Source of the DNA: Prochilodus magdalenae
Taxonomy: Eukaryota; Chordata; Actinopteri; Characiformes; Prochilodontidae
DNA: 64,000 nucleotides
Direction: 5' to 3'
Assembly: GCA_024036415.1 (NCBI GenBank)
Contig: JAMWET010001948.1
Location: 1-64,000, forward strand
Under the pieces are notes generated by a model. The model searched no databases, was not told where the DNA came from, and worked only from the letters and a program-made list of their open reading frames with translations. Positions 11,946-23,165 of the stretch are shown here, piece after piece. Each line of letters begins with the position of its first letter. Within the stretch, counting starts at the first letter, position 1. Made by a program: the position numbers and the translations under genes.

Positions 11946-12207
11946 CACGCTGCCTTGGTCGTGTTAACGCTTTCCCTGCTCCTGCATTTAAAACATCCTT
12001 GTTATACACATTTGCATTCGCCTATACAAAATCAATGTACAGATTCATTCGTTCAGCATTTTCCTGCATTCAGAAGCAAACGTGTTCAGCACGGCTGTTC
12101 TCTAACATGCGATACAAAGGGCATGCTAACATGATCTCATTACAAGGTGTTCCTTCTGGATGGCCACCCGACAACTAAGTGTGGCAGGGCAGTTCAGGAG
12201 GGGCAGT

Positions 12208-13125
12208 TCAGGAGGGCTGTGTTTTCCTATTGTTCCACAGCAGGTGCTTTTTCAGGTACGCACAGAACGTCTGATCCCTCAATCCGTACACAATGGGGCT
12301 TAGAATCCTGGGCAGAATCTGGACAAAGACGTAAATGGTGAATCGTATGTCATTTAACATCTTGGGAAAGAGAGAGATCAGCGTACTCTCCACCAGCGGA
12401 TCAATGTACATGAACATACACAGCAGCAGCTGCAGGCCGTGCAGGAGGATGGTGTTGCGGGCCTTCCGGGCGTCTGCACCGGTGGCCTTGGCGGCAAACA
12501 TGATCCTGAAGTAGGTGAAGCCCAATGTGAACCATACCATGGCCAAATAGACCAGGTGCGAGATGTTTTTCTTCTCCACCAGGTACGGATGGCGGAACAG
12601 AGTGTCCCGGTGACAGAAGATGTTCGAATGGAAGAATGATAAAGGCTCGGTGGCTAGGAGGAAGAACAGGTCCGGTAGAATGGGGATGGCACCAAAGATC
12701 CAAATCAGGCCGATGAGGACGTATGTCCTGCGGACAGTACAAATCTGCGTGTGGCGTAAGGGGTTACAGATGGCGATGTAGCGCTCCACCGCCATGCTGG
12801 CCAGATTCAGTGGAGTGTTGTGGGTGGCAAACACCGCAATCATTACGATGGAGCAACAGAGGGAGACGTTGATGGTTAAATAGAAAGAAAAGAGGCTCAG
12901 CAGGACCGCAGTGGTCAGCTGGATCATGTCGTTCACCACCATATGAATGAAGAGGATGTACCGAGGGTTCTCGGTAAAGACCTCATGCTTGAAGAAGGTG
13001 TGGACGAGGGTGCCGTTGATGTAGTTGATGGAGATGTACAAAGCCACAACCATCACGGCCTTAGCCAGAGTTCCACTGTCCCTCACTTTAGTCTGGGTGA
13101 CGTTGCTGTATGTTGAGAAGTTCAT
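12208..13125 (-). CDS. Odorant receptor, family 131-2-like (OR copy 2)
   Basis: A single-exon frame of 305 residues from the ATG at 13125. The frame stays open to a GTG at 13146, but the ATG aligns exactly with the start of the downstream copy (Met-Asn-Phe-Ser-Thr-Tyr-Ser-Asn against Met-Asp-Ile-Ser-Thr-Tyr-Ser-Asn), so I prefer it. It has the same seven-span architecture, Met-Ala-Val-Glu-Arg-Tyr at 111-116 and Ser-Pro-Ile-Val-Tyr at 276-280. The C terminus is six residues shorter than copy 1, and both end in Asn-Arg-Lys-Thr-Gln-Pro-Ser. Differences cluster in the N terminus, the fourth and fifth spans and the second extracellular loop, as expected for ligand-facing divergence after duplication. 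Intact; ligand unknown. Confidence 0.9.
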   Translation of the reverse strand: MNFSTYSNVTQTKVRDSGTLAKAVMVVALYISINYINGTLVHTFFKHEVFTENPRYILFIHMVVNDMIQLTTAVLLSLFSFYLTINVSLCCSIVMIAVFATHNTPLNLASMAVERYIAICNPLRHTQICTVRRTYVLIGLIWIFGAIPILPDLFFLLATEPLSFFHSNIFCHRDTLFRHPYLVEKKNISHLVYLAMVWFTLGFTYFRIMFAAKATGADARKARNTILLHGLQLLLCMFMYIDPLVESTLISLFPKMLNDIRFTIYVFVQILPRILSPIVYGLRDQTFCAYLKKHLLWNNRKTQPS

Positions 13126-13404
13126 CACTTTGGCTTCTTCTAGCACCGCAGGGTGCCTTCCTCGGTCCGGCTGATGGAAAGGATAATATTTAACAGTCCT
13201 CCTGTGGTACAGCGTGGTCTATCACAGTAAGCGCATGCCGGCTTTGGAACAGAAACATGGAACCTGTAGACCGACAGCTTTTGATGGCATACGTATCTTC
13301 AGGAAACTCTCAAACACTACAGAGTACAACTAACAAATCATCAGACAAGATGCAGCATGGTAGTCCTGGCCTCATTAGTCTCCTTTGAAAGGAAACACTC
13401 CTTT

Positions 13405-13640
13405 GCCAGCACTTATATTAAAGCTGAGGCCAAGCGGGTCAGCCCCCACCCCAAACAAACCCCAAACTGATTCCCCTTTTAGCTATAGCCAATTCCCAGT
13501 CAGCAATGCTAAGAGTTAATGTTAATGAGGTGCAGTAACGCTGGCCAAACAGAAGGGGGCACGGAGTCCGTAGAAGGGTGGTTGGGCACCATATGCTATG
13601 CTGGAGGCCTTGCTGGTGCAGCGTTTATGTTTACTCAGCT
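13405..13640 (-). promoter_or_regulatory. Upstream block shared by the two OR genes, copy 2
   Basis: Counterpart of 10850-11045, including a TATA-like AATATAAG on the minus strand at 13412-13419. Here it lies about 290 bases from the ATG instead of 61, so about 230 bases (13150-13400) are extra, either inserted here or lost from copy 1. Confidence 0.45.
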
Positions 13641-13859
13641 ATGAATTATAAGGCTGTGATTTTGAATAAGGGTGGGTTTATGATTTTGGAAGCCAATAAA
13701 TTCAGATAAGGGCAGCATGGAGTTGGCCAGGCCATTTAGGATGACCTAAGTAATTATTTATTTCCTTACTGGGTCTCCATTAATATGCCTGGCAAATGGA
13801 AATGGCCATTTGAATGTGTCAAGAAATGACAAACAGCTTTAGTAACTGAACAGGTAATA

Positions 13860-15215
13860 CTTCTATGGAGCACATTGAGTATCATCCACAGTGTTGGCTA
13901 GAATGAGCTAGTGAACAATTGAAACTTGAAATGCTGATGAGGAATTTTGGACCATTCCACTTGCAAAAGTGTCCAAGTCCATCAGGATCACTGTGGGATG
14001 TCTTGCTTCATACCACAGTCTCATCTCCATAGGGTGAAAGTCAGGACTTGGCCCAACTACTGCCCTTACATCCTTCTATGAGATATTTTGATACACAATT
14101 GAATTCATTGTTCCCTCAGTGATTCCAAGGTCTCCAAACTCTGAGGCAACAAAGCAACCAAGACCATGATACTCCCACCGCCATGCTTCACAGCTGGGGT
14201 GAGGTTTCGGTGTTGGTGTCCAGTGTCCTTTCTCCTTTATACATAACATTGTGCATTTCTGTGCTACCAAGTTTCCCTTTGTCCCATCTGTCCATAGAAC
14301 ATCTTCCCAGAAGCATTGTGCAACATCCAGGTGGTCTTGGGAAACTTGAAGTGGGCCAGTTAACACACAAACAGTTGTACCTTTCATGTCTTGTATGGAG
14401 CACATTGAGTATCATCCACAGTGTTGGCTAGAATGAGCTAGTGAACAATTGAAACTTGAAATGCTGAGAAGGAATTTTGGACCATTCCACTTGGAAAAGT
14501 GTTCAAGTCCATCAGGATCTCTGTGGGATGTCTTGCTTGCACAGCCCCTTCAGGTCATACCACCTATCTCCATAGGGCGAAGGTCAAGACTTGGCCCGAC
14601 TACGGCCCTTACATCCTCCTATGAGATATTTTGATACACCATTGAATTCATTGTTCCCTCAGTGATTCCAAGGTCTCCAGGCCCTGAGGCAGCAAAGCAG
14701 CCCTGACCATGATACTACCACCGCCATGCTTCACAGCTGAGATGAGGTTTTAGTGTTGGTGTCCAGTGTCCTTTCTCCTTTATACATAACATTGTTCCCC
14801 TGTCGTCTCATCTGTCACAACTTCCCAGAAGCATTGTGCAACATCCAGGCGGTCTTGGGGAAATTTGAAATGGGCTGTCATGTGTGTTTGGACAGCAACA
14901 GCTTCCTTTGTGGTGTCTATCTACGAACACAGTTCTTGTTGACTGTGTTAAATAGTTTTTGCAGTTTGTAGAGTCCATGTAGGTGTTCACTGGTGATTCA
15001 CCTTCTTACCTTTTTCAGAATTACCCACTGTGCTGCTGGAGTGATTCTAACAGGATGTCTACTTTAAGGAAGAGCAGCAACAGTCCTGAGTTTTCTCCAT
15101 TTGTAGGCAGGTTTTCTAAGCATGGATTGTTGTACATGCTGGTCCTCTGCAGTGCTTCGCTTTAAAATTTTTTCCAGCTTCATGTGTCTGTGTAACCCAT
15201 CTTCTGAGGTCTTCT
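13860..15215 (-). pseudogene. Tandemly duplicated Tc1/mariner transposase remnant (family C)
   Basis: The minus strand encodes a broken transposase: Asp-Val-Leu-Trp-Thr-Asp-Gly-Thr-Lys near the first catalytic Asp, a Cys-Glu-Ala-Trp-Arg-Trp-Glu-Tyr block degenerate from the usual KHGGGSIM motif, and Leu-Gly-Cys-Phe-Val-Ala-Ser. About 530 bases are present twice in direct order: the block TTGAGTATCATCCACAGTGT occurs near 13877 and again near 14407. Frames are interrupted and no terminal repeats were identified. Confidence 0.7.
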
Positions 15216-15339
15216 GAAGGCCGTTTATATTGATGCAAGGTTCACACTAACCTGAGTTCAAGGGACTTTAATCTCAGCTGTGCATGCGACGTAAGCATGG
15301 ATGGGCCTTATTCCTGTACCTGACTGACACAACAGCCAC

Positions 15340-15885
15340 GATTACAGACATTCAGTGAGCAGTGACGGCTGCACCACGCAGGACTACATGCACGCAGACC
15401 GTTACCATGACTGTCCTTAACACCACGTCACCGTCACCAAAGACTGGAATGGTGTCGTACCAGACTGTCATGGAGCAATTGGCAGCGGGTCATCTTCAGT
15501 GACGAGTCCCGCTTTAGTCTTGGTGGAGACGACCAACGAACCCGTGTGGGGAGGCACTGTGGTCAGCACCAAGATGAACGGTTTGTCGTCACACGTCCAG
15601 AAGGCCTGGTGTCCCTCCACCTCCACCCCTACCGCACCATCTGCAGGAACTGTGTGAGGATGTTCAAGCTGTATGGGATGGATTATCACAGGACACCATT
15701 AGGAACCTCTACAGCTCCATACCGAGACGTCTGGCGTGTTGGGTTAGCAAACACGGCGGCCCGACGCCATACTGAGAGACAGACTTCTGTATGTGTAGCT
15801 CAATAAATATTGATCATATCAGTCTAAATTTATCATCAGTTATTGATCCTGGTCACCTTTATCTTCCTTCCCAACAGCACTGTCC
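15340..15885 (+). mobile_element. Tc1-like element B, 5'-truncated copy
   Basis: It carries the family B transposase blocks (first catalytic region Ser-Asp-Glu-Ser-Arg-Phe, then Gly-Gly-Asp-Asp-Gln-Arg-Thr) and the C-terminal [10 protein letters not shown] segment in another frame. It continues through CTCAATAAATATTGATCATA to near CCTTCCCAACAGCAC. The middle of the DDE domain is deleted, so the copy is non-autonomous. Confidence 0.7.
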
Positions 15886-16079
15886 ACATTCAGATGGACA
15901 CAAGACAGATGCAAACCTTGTCAATCAGTTCATCCATCAAGACAGGAAGCTGAATCTGATAACGGCTTAAGCTTCATTTCTTTCAATCAAGCTGTTTATG
16001 TTCTGCATCACGATAATTAAAAACCCTCCTTGTTGTAACGTGTTTTTCCACATCTGAGAACAAGACCCTGAACAAGAGT

Positions 16080-16460
16080 ACAGCACCTCAGCAGGGTAAT
16101 TAACGAAGGCTAGAGGGACCCTCTGACATTTCAGTCTCCCCTGGGTCCTGACTAAAAGAGCCAGGCCTGGGAGTCCGGGCTGAGCTTAGAGCCCCTGAGC
16201 TCTCATTAGGATCCTCAGGCAAAAGGTCAGCCCAGCCAGGGATGGTTGTTGTTGAGAAACAATGCACGGTGCATCCCAGGGACTAATTAGGACGTCAGTG
16301 GAGATAGCCGCTAAAGTTCAGGGCGGGATGACGAGCTCCTAAAAACGCATTTAGGGGCAATTAGGATCTGATAAGCTTTTGTTATGGCTTATTTGGAAAT
16401 AGTCTCTTTGGAAATGACCTTTCGATTGCATGAGGAACCTGACATGCCTCTGAGACTGAG
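16080..16460. other. Non-repetitive candidate conserved non-coding element
   Basis: This stretch matches no repeat seen elsewhere in the window, has no long frame, and holds repeated homeodomain-core motifs (GGTAATTAACG, TCATTAGGATCC, GACTAATTAGGACG, GGCAATTAGGATC) and a GATAAG. Enhancer function is an inference from motif density only. Confidence 0.25.
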
Positions 16461-16799
16461 CCACTGATGTTGATCACAAGGTGGCCAGTATATGTTTACA
16501 ACAACACATCATTACGGCGTTTACCTTATGGAGAAAAATAAGTTTGGCGACTCACTAAAAGTTCACTACATGGGGGACGAACACACAGTAGGCCCGGCTC
16601 AGTGTAAACAAGCATGTTTTGTTGTTATTCATATGAACATACTGTTACGGCCTGGTCTGGGGTCATAACAGAGAACGTGAGTGGGTTTCCTCATTAGACC
16701 CCTGCCAGGCCACACACCGGACACCACTGAAAACCAGAACACTGTAGGCTTATTTTCATCTAAATGTTCAATGGTAGGTTGAGACATTACCACACACTG

Positions 16800-17685
16800 A
16801 CTCGTTGGTCGTCTCCACAATAGACAAGAGCGGGACTCGTCACTGAAGATGACCCGCTGCCATTCTGAGTCACTCCATGACAGTCTGGTACGACACCACT
16901 GCAGTCTTTGGTGACGGTGACGTGGTGTTAAGGGCGGTCCTTCGTGCATAGGGTTGCCACCCGTCCCGTAAAATATGGAATCATCCTTTATTTGGTGATT
17001 AAATGTTGCGTCCCGTATAAAACCAATACGGGATGGGTTTCGTTCCGTATTTCCGAAAATGTCTGTAAATTTGTTCCGTATTTCCGTAAATGTCCGTAAA
17101 TTTGTTCCGTTTTTTCGCAAATGTCTGTAAATTTGTTCCGTATTTCCGTAAATGTCTGTAAATTTGTTCCGTTTTTTCGCAAATGTCTGTAAATTTGTTC
17201 CGTATTTCCGTAAATGTCCGTAAATTTGTTCCGTATTTCCGTGAATGTCCAATATACATGTCTGTCACACACACGAATGACACCCTGCCCCCCCAAAATC
17301 TGATCAAATGCGATTTCGAACACATGTCACTTACACATGACCATGCCACCACCACCCTCCCCGCCTGCCCCCGGCCTTTATTTTCATTTCTGAAAGGTGG
17401 CAACCCCATGCATGCATGTAGTCCTGCATGGTGCAGCCGTCTGCCAATGGTGCTGCACTAACAGGATGACTCATGGAGGGCACCACTGCTCGCTGGATGT
17501 CTGTAATGGTGGCTGTTGGGTCAGTCAGGTACAGAGATGAGACTTGTCCTTGCTTACGTCACATGCGTGAAACTTGAAACATTGGCACGTCTCACCATGT
17601 CAAACCCACCCACCAAGTTTCATTCCTGTCTGTTGATTCCTTCAGGTTGCATCTATTTGTGTAACTGTTTTTGAGTGTATATGGT
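16800..17685 (-). mobile_element. Tc1-like element B interrupted by a nested insertion
   Basis: Minus-strand family B sequence occupies 16800-16955 and resumes at 17407, ending near the GAAACTTGGTGGGT block and a GAGTGTATA end. The gap is filled by the element at 16957-17406. In the uninterrupted copy at 20393 the two flanks are contiguous. Confidence 0.7.
16957..17406 (-). mobile_element. Non-autonomous DNA element with GGGTTGCCACC ends
   Basis: It begins GGGTTGCCACCCGTCCCGTA and ends GAAAGGTGGCAACCCC, giving short inverted ends. A related copy lies at 31425-31735 in the same orientation as read from the other end. The centre (17040-17250) is a tandem array of about six 31-bp units of the form TTGTTCCGTATTTCCGTAAA. 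The repeated frames through this array are not genes. I do not recognise the superfamily. Confidence 0.6.
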
Positions 17686-17914
17686 GAAATGAAAAATTGA
17701 AAACTAGTTTGTCTGGTTCAACTTATAACGAAAGCTCTCAGAGTTCATGTTTTACCTTCATATGGTGAATAGCAAACCTAATAGTAGAGTTTCGGTAAAT
17801 TCCTTTTCACTTGATCCCTGCAACGCTCGTGTTTCTCATTGACTTCCATTCACACGGTATTAACAATATTGGTCTAATCTATCGGTTTATGTTCATCAGA
17901 ATTGTCAATGGTAT

Positions 17915-18187
17915 TGTAACGGTTCATTACCTGCTCTTGACTATTGTGCATGCGCGCTGAGCTGTAGCGCTCTGCGCGGGACGAAGGAGCTAGTTGTAGC
18001 CTAGCCTCCCGTCTGACGCAGCTGCTACAAGTTACTCCGGACAGTAACGGTGAGATGTGTGGTTACTTGGGCCAATAAACACCACTTCTATGCATGCAGT
18101 GTGTCCTGGGCGTGTATCTTCAGAGAGTCCCGGGACCAGTGCCTTTTTCCGTGTCTGGCTCCGGCACCGCACCTTCTCACCCTTACA
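17915..18187 (+). mobile_element. Possible solo LTR
   Basis: It starts TGTAACGGTTCATT and ends CACCCTTACA (TG...CA), contains CCAATAAACACC as a polyadenylation signal, and is flanked by GTAT and GTAC as imperfect short duplications. The upstream part is GC-rich, like an LTR promoter. No retroviral frame adjoins it. It could instead be a fragment of another repeat. Confidence 0.4.
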
Positions 18188-18404
18188 GTACGTTGGGACA
18201 TTGGCTTCAGGGACAGGTAAACGGCAAAATAACAAACAAGGCTAAAGGACACGAATCAAAATCTAGGGTTAGGGTTAAACCTGAAAAGCAGTAGCCCTAA
18301 CTCCCTATTTTAGAAACAGAGGGTTTAACAAAACCAAAATGTCACCCGTCCCACAGAGCTGTACTAATAAAGCTTTTCCAGAAGTTTTACAAATAAACTG
18401 GTGA

Positions 18405-18485
18405 AGCTTGGTGGTGGGCTGGACTGGGCTGGGATGGGCTGGGATGGGATGGGATGGGATGGCCTGGGCTGGGCTGGGCTGGGGT
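18405..18485. repeat. Short (GGGCT/GGGAT)n tract
   Basis: Five-base units TGGGA and TGGGC repeated about 14 times. Confidence 0.85.
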
Positions 18486-19229
18486 GGCGTTTGACTGGAA
18501 GATATCTGAAGGGCAGAGAACCCTGAACGTTTCCCCAAGACGGCCTCTTGATGACCCTTTATACACTTGGGCGCCCCCAAGTGTTTTATCATAGACCTGC
18601 ACCCAGTTACAAGAAAGGAGAGACACACAACATGGCCAGACACTGACTGAAAAGACTACTATGACCAAAGGTCGTAACAATATGACGTTTTGTATTCACA
18701 TGAGTGAATGATTTTATTCATATGGCTGTTACACGTTTTAATGATCTAAAAAGCAAATTTGGATTAGTTCATAAATAGCTAAATAAATATCTGAACAGTC
18801 CGTAATGTTTTGTATAGCCCGAGAACGACTAATAACAAACGTTAACGTTTCATCTGTTCATCTGTTTTTGCATTCAAGCCAGGACTGCATCCACAAATAG
18901 AGACTAATTCCAGCGGTCCATCACACTAATCACATTATTTATGTATTCACATATTTCATTCTTGTATTTTTGTATAAAGGCAACCCAAGAAAATGGTCAA
19001 GGAGACTTTATTGTCATTTGCATCACATGTGGTACATGGGATGGAACGAAATTGTAGGGATTTATCAAATATGATAAAGTCTGAAGCTTAAATATTGAAA
19101 GTGTGAGGCCGTAGTGTGCTGCATTGTTACCAGACATGCTTAGACAGTGGAAACTGTACACAACATGATCTCATCAAACATGGATGAGCTTCTAGTTTCA
19201 GTTTTTGTACGCTAGTGCTTCATTAGCAT

Positions 19230-20650
19230 CAGCGGAGCAGCTGCACCCAGAAGGAGGTGTGGGAGTGCGGTGCTGTTGGGGAAGGAAGATAAAGGTGACC
19301 AGGATCAATAACTGATGATAAATTTAGACTGATATGATCAATATTTATTGAGCTACACATACAGAAGTCTGTCTCTCAGTATGGCGGAGTCGGGCCGCCG
19401 TGTTTGCTAACCCAACATGCCAGACGTCTCGGTATGGAGCTGTAGAGGTTCCTGATGGTGTCCTGTGGTAATCCATCCCATGCAGCTTGAATATCTAAAA
19501 GGACTGGTGCGGGTGCCAGCCTTACCCCGGCCACTAGGGGACAGCGGCAAACCAGCAATCAACCCCAACACCCTGCACCTGGTGAATGGGTTATATATCC
19601 GCTCAGGAAGCAGGCTGCGATGCTGGTTCTTTGCTACGCCAAGTGTGTGTAAGGACCTGGCCGGTAACGGTAGAGGGTTAAGAGTTTTGAGTGCACCCTC
19701 TCCCTTATTCTTCTCTTTGGATGGCTGAGAGTGGTGGTGCCCCCCCCTTTCATAAAACAAAACTTTCTTCTCCTTTCTGCTGAGGGCTACAAAGTCTCAT
19801 CCTCATCCCTGTGTACACCTCTCAGAGGGCTAAGGGTTTTCCTGACCGTCTCTCTGGCTGGTAGTCTCCTCCTTTGTCTCGTTTATTGACTTGGGGTTGT
19901 CTTTTGTTGGGAGTTTACTAGAGTAAACTCCTAACCACACTGGCTAGGGAGGTAGCCAGTGTGGTGTCTGGTGTGGGTTTATTTTTTATTTTTTTAAATT
20001 GACCCTATATTTCATCCACTTCCTTTTCCCACGTTTTGACTTCTTTGCATTTGGGTCCTCCCCAATTTCCCACCGGTAGCTTGCCCGGCAGAGCCCCTGA
20101 GTGGTGTTCATGAGTCCTGACCCATATCCCACCAGCAGCTATCGTTACAATAACCTCACAGTTCCTGCAGATGGTGCGGTAGGGGTGGAGGTGGAGGGAC
20201 ACCAGGCCTTCTGGATGTGTGACAACAAACCGTTCATCTTGGTGCTGACCACAGTGCCTCCACACACGGATTCGTTGGGCGTCTCCACCAAGACTAAAGC
20301 GGGACTCGTCACTGAAGATGACCCGCTGCCATTCTGAGTCACTCCGTGACAGTCTGGTACGACACCACTGCAGTCTTTGGTGACGGTGACGTGGTGTTAA
20401 GGACAGTCGTGGTAACGGTCTGTGTGCATGTAGTCCTGTGTGGTGCAGCCGTCTGCTAATGGGGCTGCACTAACAGGATGACCCATGGAGGCATCACTGC
20501 TCACTGCAATCGTGTTCAGTCAGGTGCAGCAATAAGACTGGACCTTGCTTGCGTCACATCCATGGCTGATCACGAAACCCAAGTTCATTTCCTGTCGGTT
20601 GATTCCTTCTGGGAGCAACTGTTCCTTTCATGATGAGTGTATATGGTGAA
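19230..20650 (-). mobile_element. Tc1-like element B interrupted by a ~640-bp insertion
   Basis: Minus-strand family B copy from GCAGCTGCACCCAGAAGGAG (near 19238) to TCATGATGAGTGTATA (near 20643). It is split at about 19493/20144, where other copies are continuous. The transposase frames are truncated, as in the other copies. Confidence 0.75.
19494..20143. mobile_element. Unclassified insertion inside Tc1-like element B
   Basis: The host sequence GCTTGAATATC is interrupted here and resumes as AATAACCTCACAG, suggesting a ~5-bp AATA(T/A) duplication. The insert has CT-rich blocks, a GTTTACTAGAGTAAAC palindrome and no coding frame. It is LTR-like in length, but no clear TG/CA ends are seen. Confidence 0.5.
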
Positions 20651-21520
20651 AAGGGAGACTGAACTAGTTTAACAGTCCAGCTCGACTAATAATTCCATAT
20701 TGCGTTTGTTTCTTATTGGCATAAGACTTCCATTCACACTGCTAGCAATCCTCACAGAAGCAGGTACTGTGTCCCTGTGCCTTCATTAGGCATAATTTGA
20801 CCTGCAGTGTCAACTGGGGATCTGATCATACGTAACTGATGCGAGAAATGAAGCGGTATAATCTATTGTGCTGTATATGAAATGATATGAATATTCATTG
20901 GGATTTCCAATATTTAGCCTGAAATAGAATCGTCCTGTTTAGCCATCTCTTAACACACATTGTGGCTCACCTCAATATTAAATGCACTGTGATTAGTTTC
21001 TGGGTGACTCTATATTAGCCCAGACTAAGGTTTGGCCATCTGCAAGAGCGACTGCATCCACCAGAGGGAGGCAGAGAGCTCTCCCTTAGCAATCAGGGCA
21101 ACCAGCATCACCTGTGACCTGCTGGGGTTATTATGCCGTGTGCATGTGTTGACTGACTAAGCTGGTGGTTTGGGCATCTCTTCTTCTGGGCTACACTCAT
21201 TGTGGAAGTCTAAGTATTTCAACTTTAACGAACAAATAATTCCGGGCCTGTTGTTGACGGCTCCTTCGTTCCTTTGAGAGTGAACGATAGCATGATGGAG
21301 TCTCCTAGGTCTGTTTCTCTAGCTGCTGCAGTGGGGCAGCTCTAAGGTCTTGTCCTGATGCTCTCAAGAGCAACCAAACCAGCAGACCACCATACAACCC
21401 TGAAACCAAAGTCATGCTGGCCAGTCTGAAGCTTGGCTGTGTCTTAAACCACCCATTTAGTTTGCTACCCTAATGGGTGCATCATTTTTAAGGGTGCTGC
21501 ACTTCCGTATACACTATACA

Positions 21521-21569
<49 letters not shown>

Positions 21570-22920
21570 GGGGGTGGGGTTTGGGATGGAGCTGGTTATA
21601 GCAGTGACCTCTGTAGCACGTTCTGACCCCTATGTTCTTCAGTGCAGTGTAAGAGTGTCTGTCTTTGTGTGACCGTGTTAATGATGTTAGCGTTTTAGCG
21701 ATGCTAAAGCTAGCACTGTTTGGGTTATGACCACCACTGCCCTAAACCTCCTCATGCACAATCCAAAAACTCAGTTTTCCCTGTCTACACCAGAACACTG
21801 TTTCAGCCTTTCCTCACTCTGGAAGGAGCTTTTCAAAAGCTCTGTTATCAGTGACCTAAAGCTCCCTCTGTGTGTAGACCAATGGCCAAAACCTTTAGGT
21901 AAAGTTATGCTGTGTAGAGTGTATATGTGGAGTCTGTGTTTATATGGTGGACTGTCAGTCAGTTATGTGTATATTGGTTCTAGAGAGACACGAACGGCCC
22001 AAACCCAATACTGCATGTGGGTCAACATACTTGACCAATAAACCTGGTTCTGATAAAGTCCATATCCAAACCTACAGCAGTACAGTCCTCTTGGTAATTG
22101 ACTCGTGATTCTCTATATTATAAACCGGTTTCATGTTGATGTTTCCTTTTAGGACCACCTTACAAAGCCGTGTCTTCTAGTACGGCATTTGTTCACAACA
22201 TCTGCTGCACACTTACAAAAAGATCCCAAAGTGAAAGAACTATACTGGGACCAAGCATGCAGTCTGAGTAATGCCTTCTGATACACCTGCAGGTGTGACG
22301 CCCACAAAAGTGTGGCCACATTTATATGGAGGAAAATGGTCTATTTACTTTTATTTGTAAATATTTGTTTTCTTTACTTGTAAAAAAATAGAAGTGGTTA
22401 ATGTTGAATTTTATTTGGGGAGCAAATGACCTTGCTTTCATGATTTACATGTTCCTGTCTGACCAGCAAAACGCTGTAGAGCATTTTTAGTTTGAAGAAT
22501 TTGCTTGCTATACCCATGGGGTAACAGCAGGGGGCAGTGTGAGCTGGAAAGTGATGGCTTGCATGCATATTTGCTGGACTTTTCTCATAGCTGCAGAAAA
22601 CTCAGTAACATTCAACCGTGTTGCTGTTTTTATCATTCCTCTCCTGTTGTCTAGGAGCGTAACTGTTATGTTGGTACCGATGCGTGTGTGTGTGTATATA
22701 TAGGTAGTGCTGTGGGGGTCTGTAGACCTGTTGAGCAGCTATGTGTCGAGTATTGAAAGATCCAAAACCTCGTGTGTTTAAGAGTATAGATGAATTACCA
22801 TATTTTCTCCATTAGGTGGCACTGTCGGACAAGATGATGATGATGATGATGATGATCCAGAGTCACTTGGCATGAACCCACTTTACATTAACCAGCCTTC
22901 TCCTGTAAAGCTCCCATTGT
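20650..22920. other. Intergenic sequence; no gene seen
   Basis: A (GT)n run lies at 21522-21567 followed by a G-run, and a GATGAT run at 22834-22857. The other sequence shows no splice-bounded coding frame or repeat I can name. Confidence 0.5.
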
Positions 22921-22934
22921 GTATATCGTCATTG

Positions 22935-23165
22935 TCCAAAAAAAAAAAAACTTCTCCATTTTTACTTTCATGCCTCATTTAAACACAGCAGCTGCTGTTT
23001 ACACTGTGTGAACGTTTCATGAAGAAATGGACCAACAGAAATGGGCCAAAACGTCTTGGAAAGACGCCTGGTTCCATTGACTTCCATTCAAATTAAATTT
23101 GGTTTTTGCCCTCTCCTGTGAAGTTGGCATTTTGGAGATACCTGTTTTTCTTCGGACAGTGATGA
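22935..23165 (+). repeat. Interspersed ~220-bp repeat, complete copy
   Basis: The clearest full copy of the family at 806-1025, from CTTCTCCATTTTTACTTTCA to GGAGATACCTGTTTTTCTTC. Confidence 0.65.

Noticed and set aside
13126..13146. Upstream in-frame extension of OR copy 2
   Set aside because: It would begin at GTG; the ATG at 13125 aligns with the start of the sister gene.
16629..17461. Overlapping frames with repeated Arg-Asn-Lys-Phe-Thr-Asp-Ile
   Set aside because: Three frames of the same 31-bp tandem array inside a transposon; not a repeat protein.
18264..18280. Telomere-like AGGGTTAGGGTTA
   Set aside because: Only two units; no interstitial telomere array.
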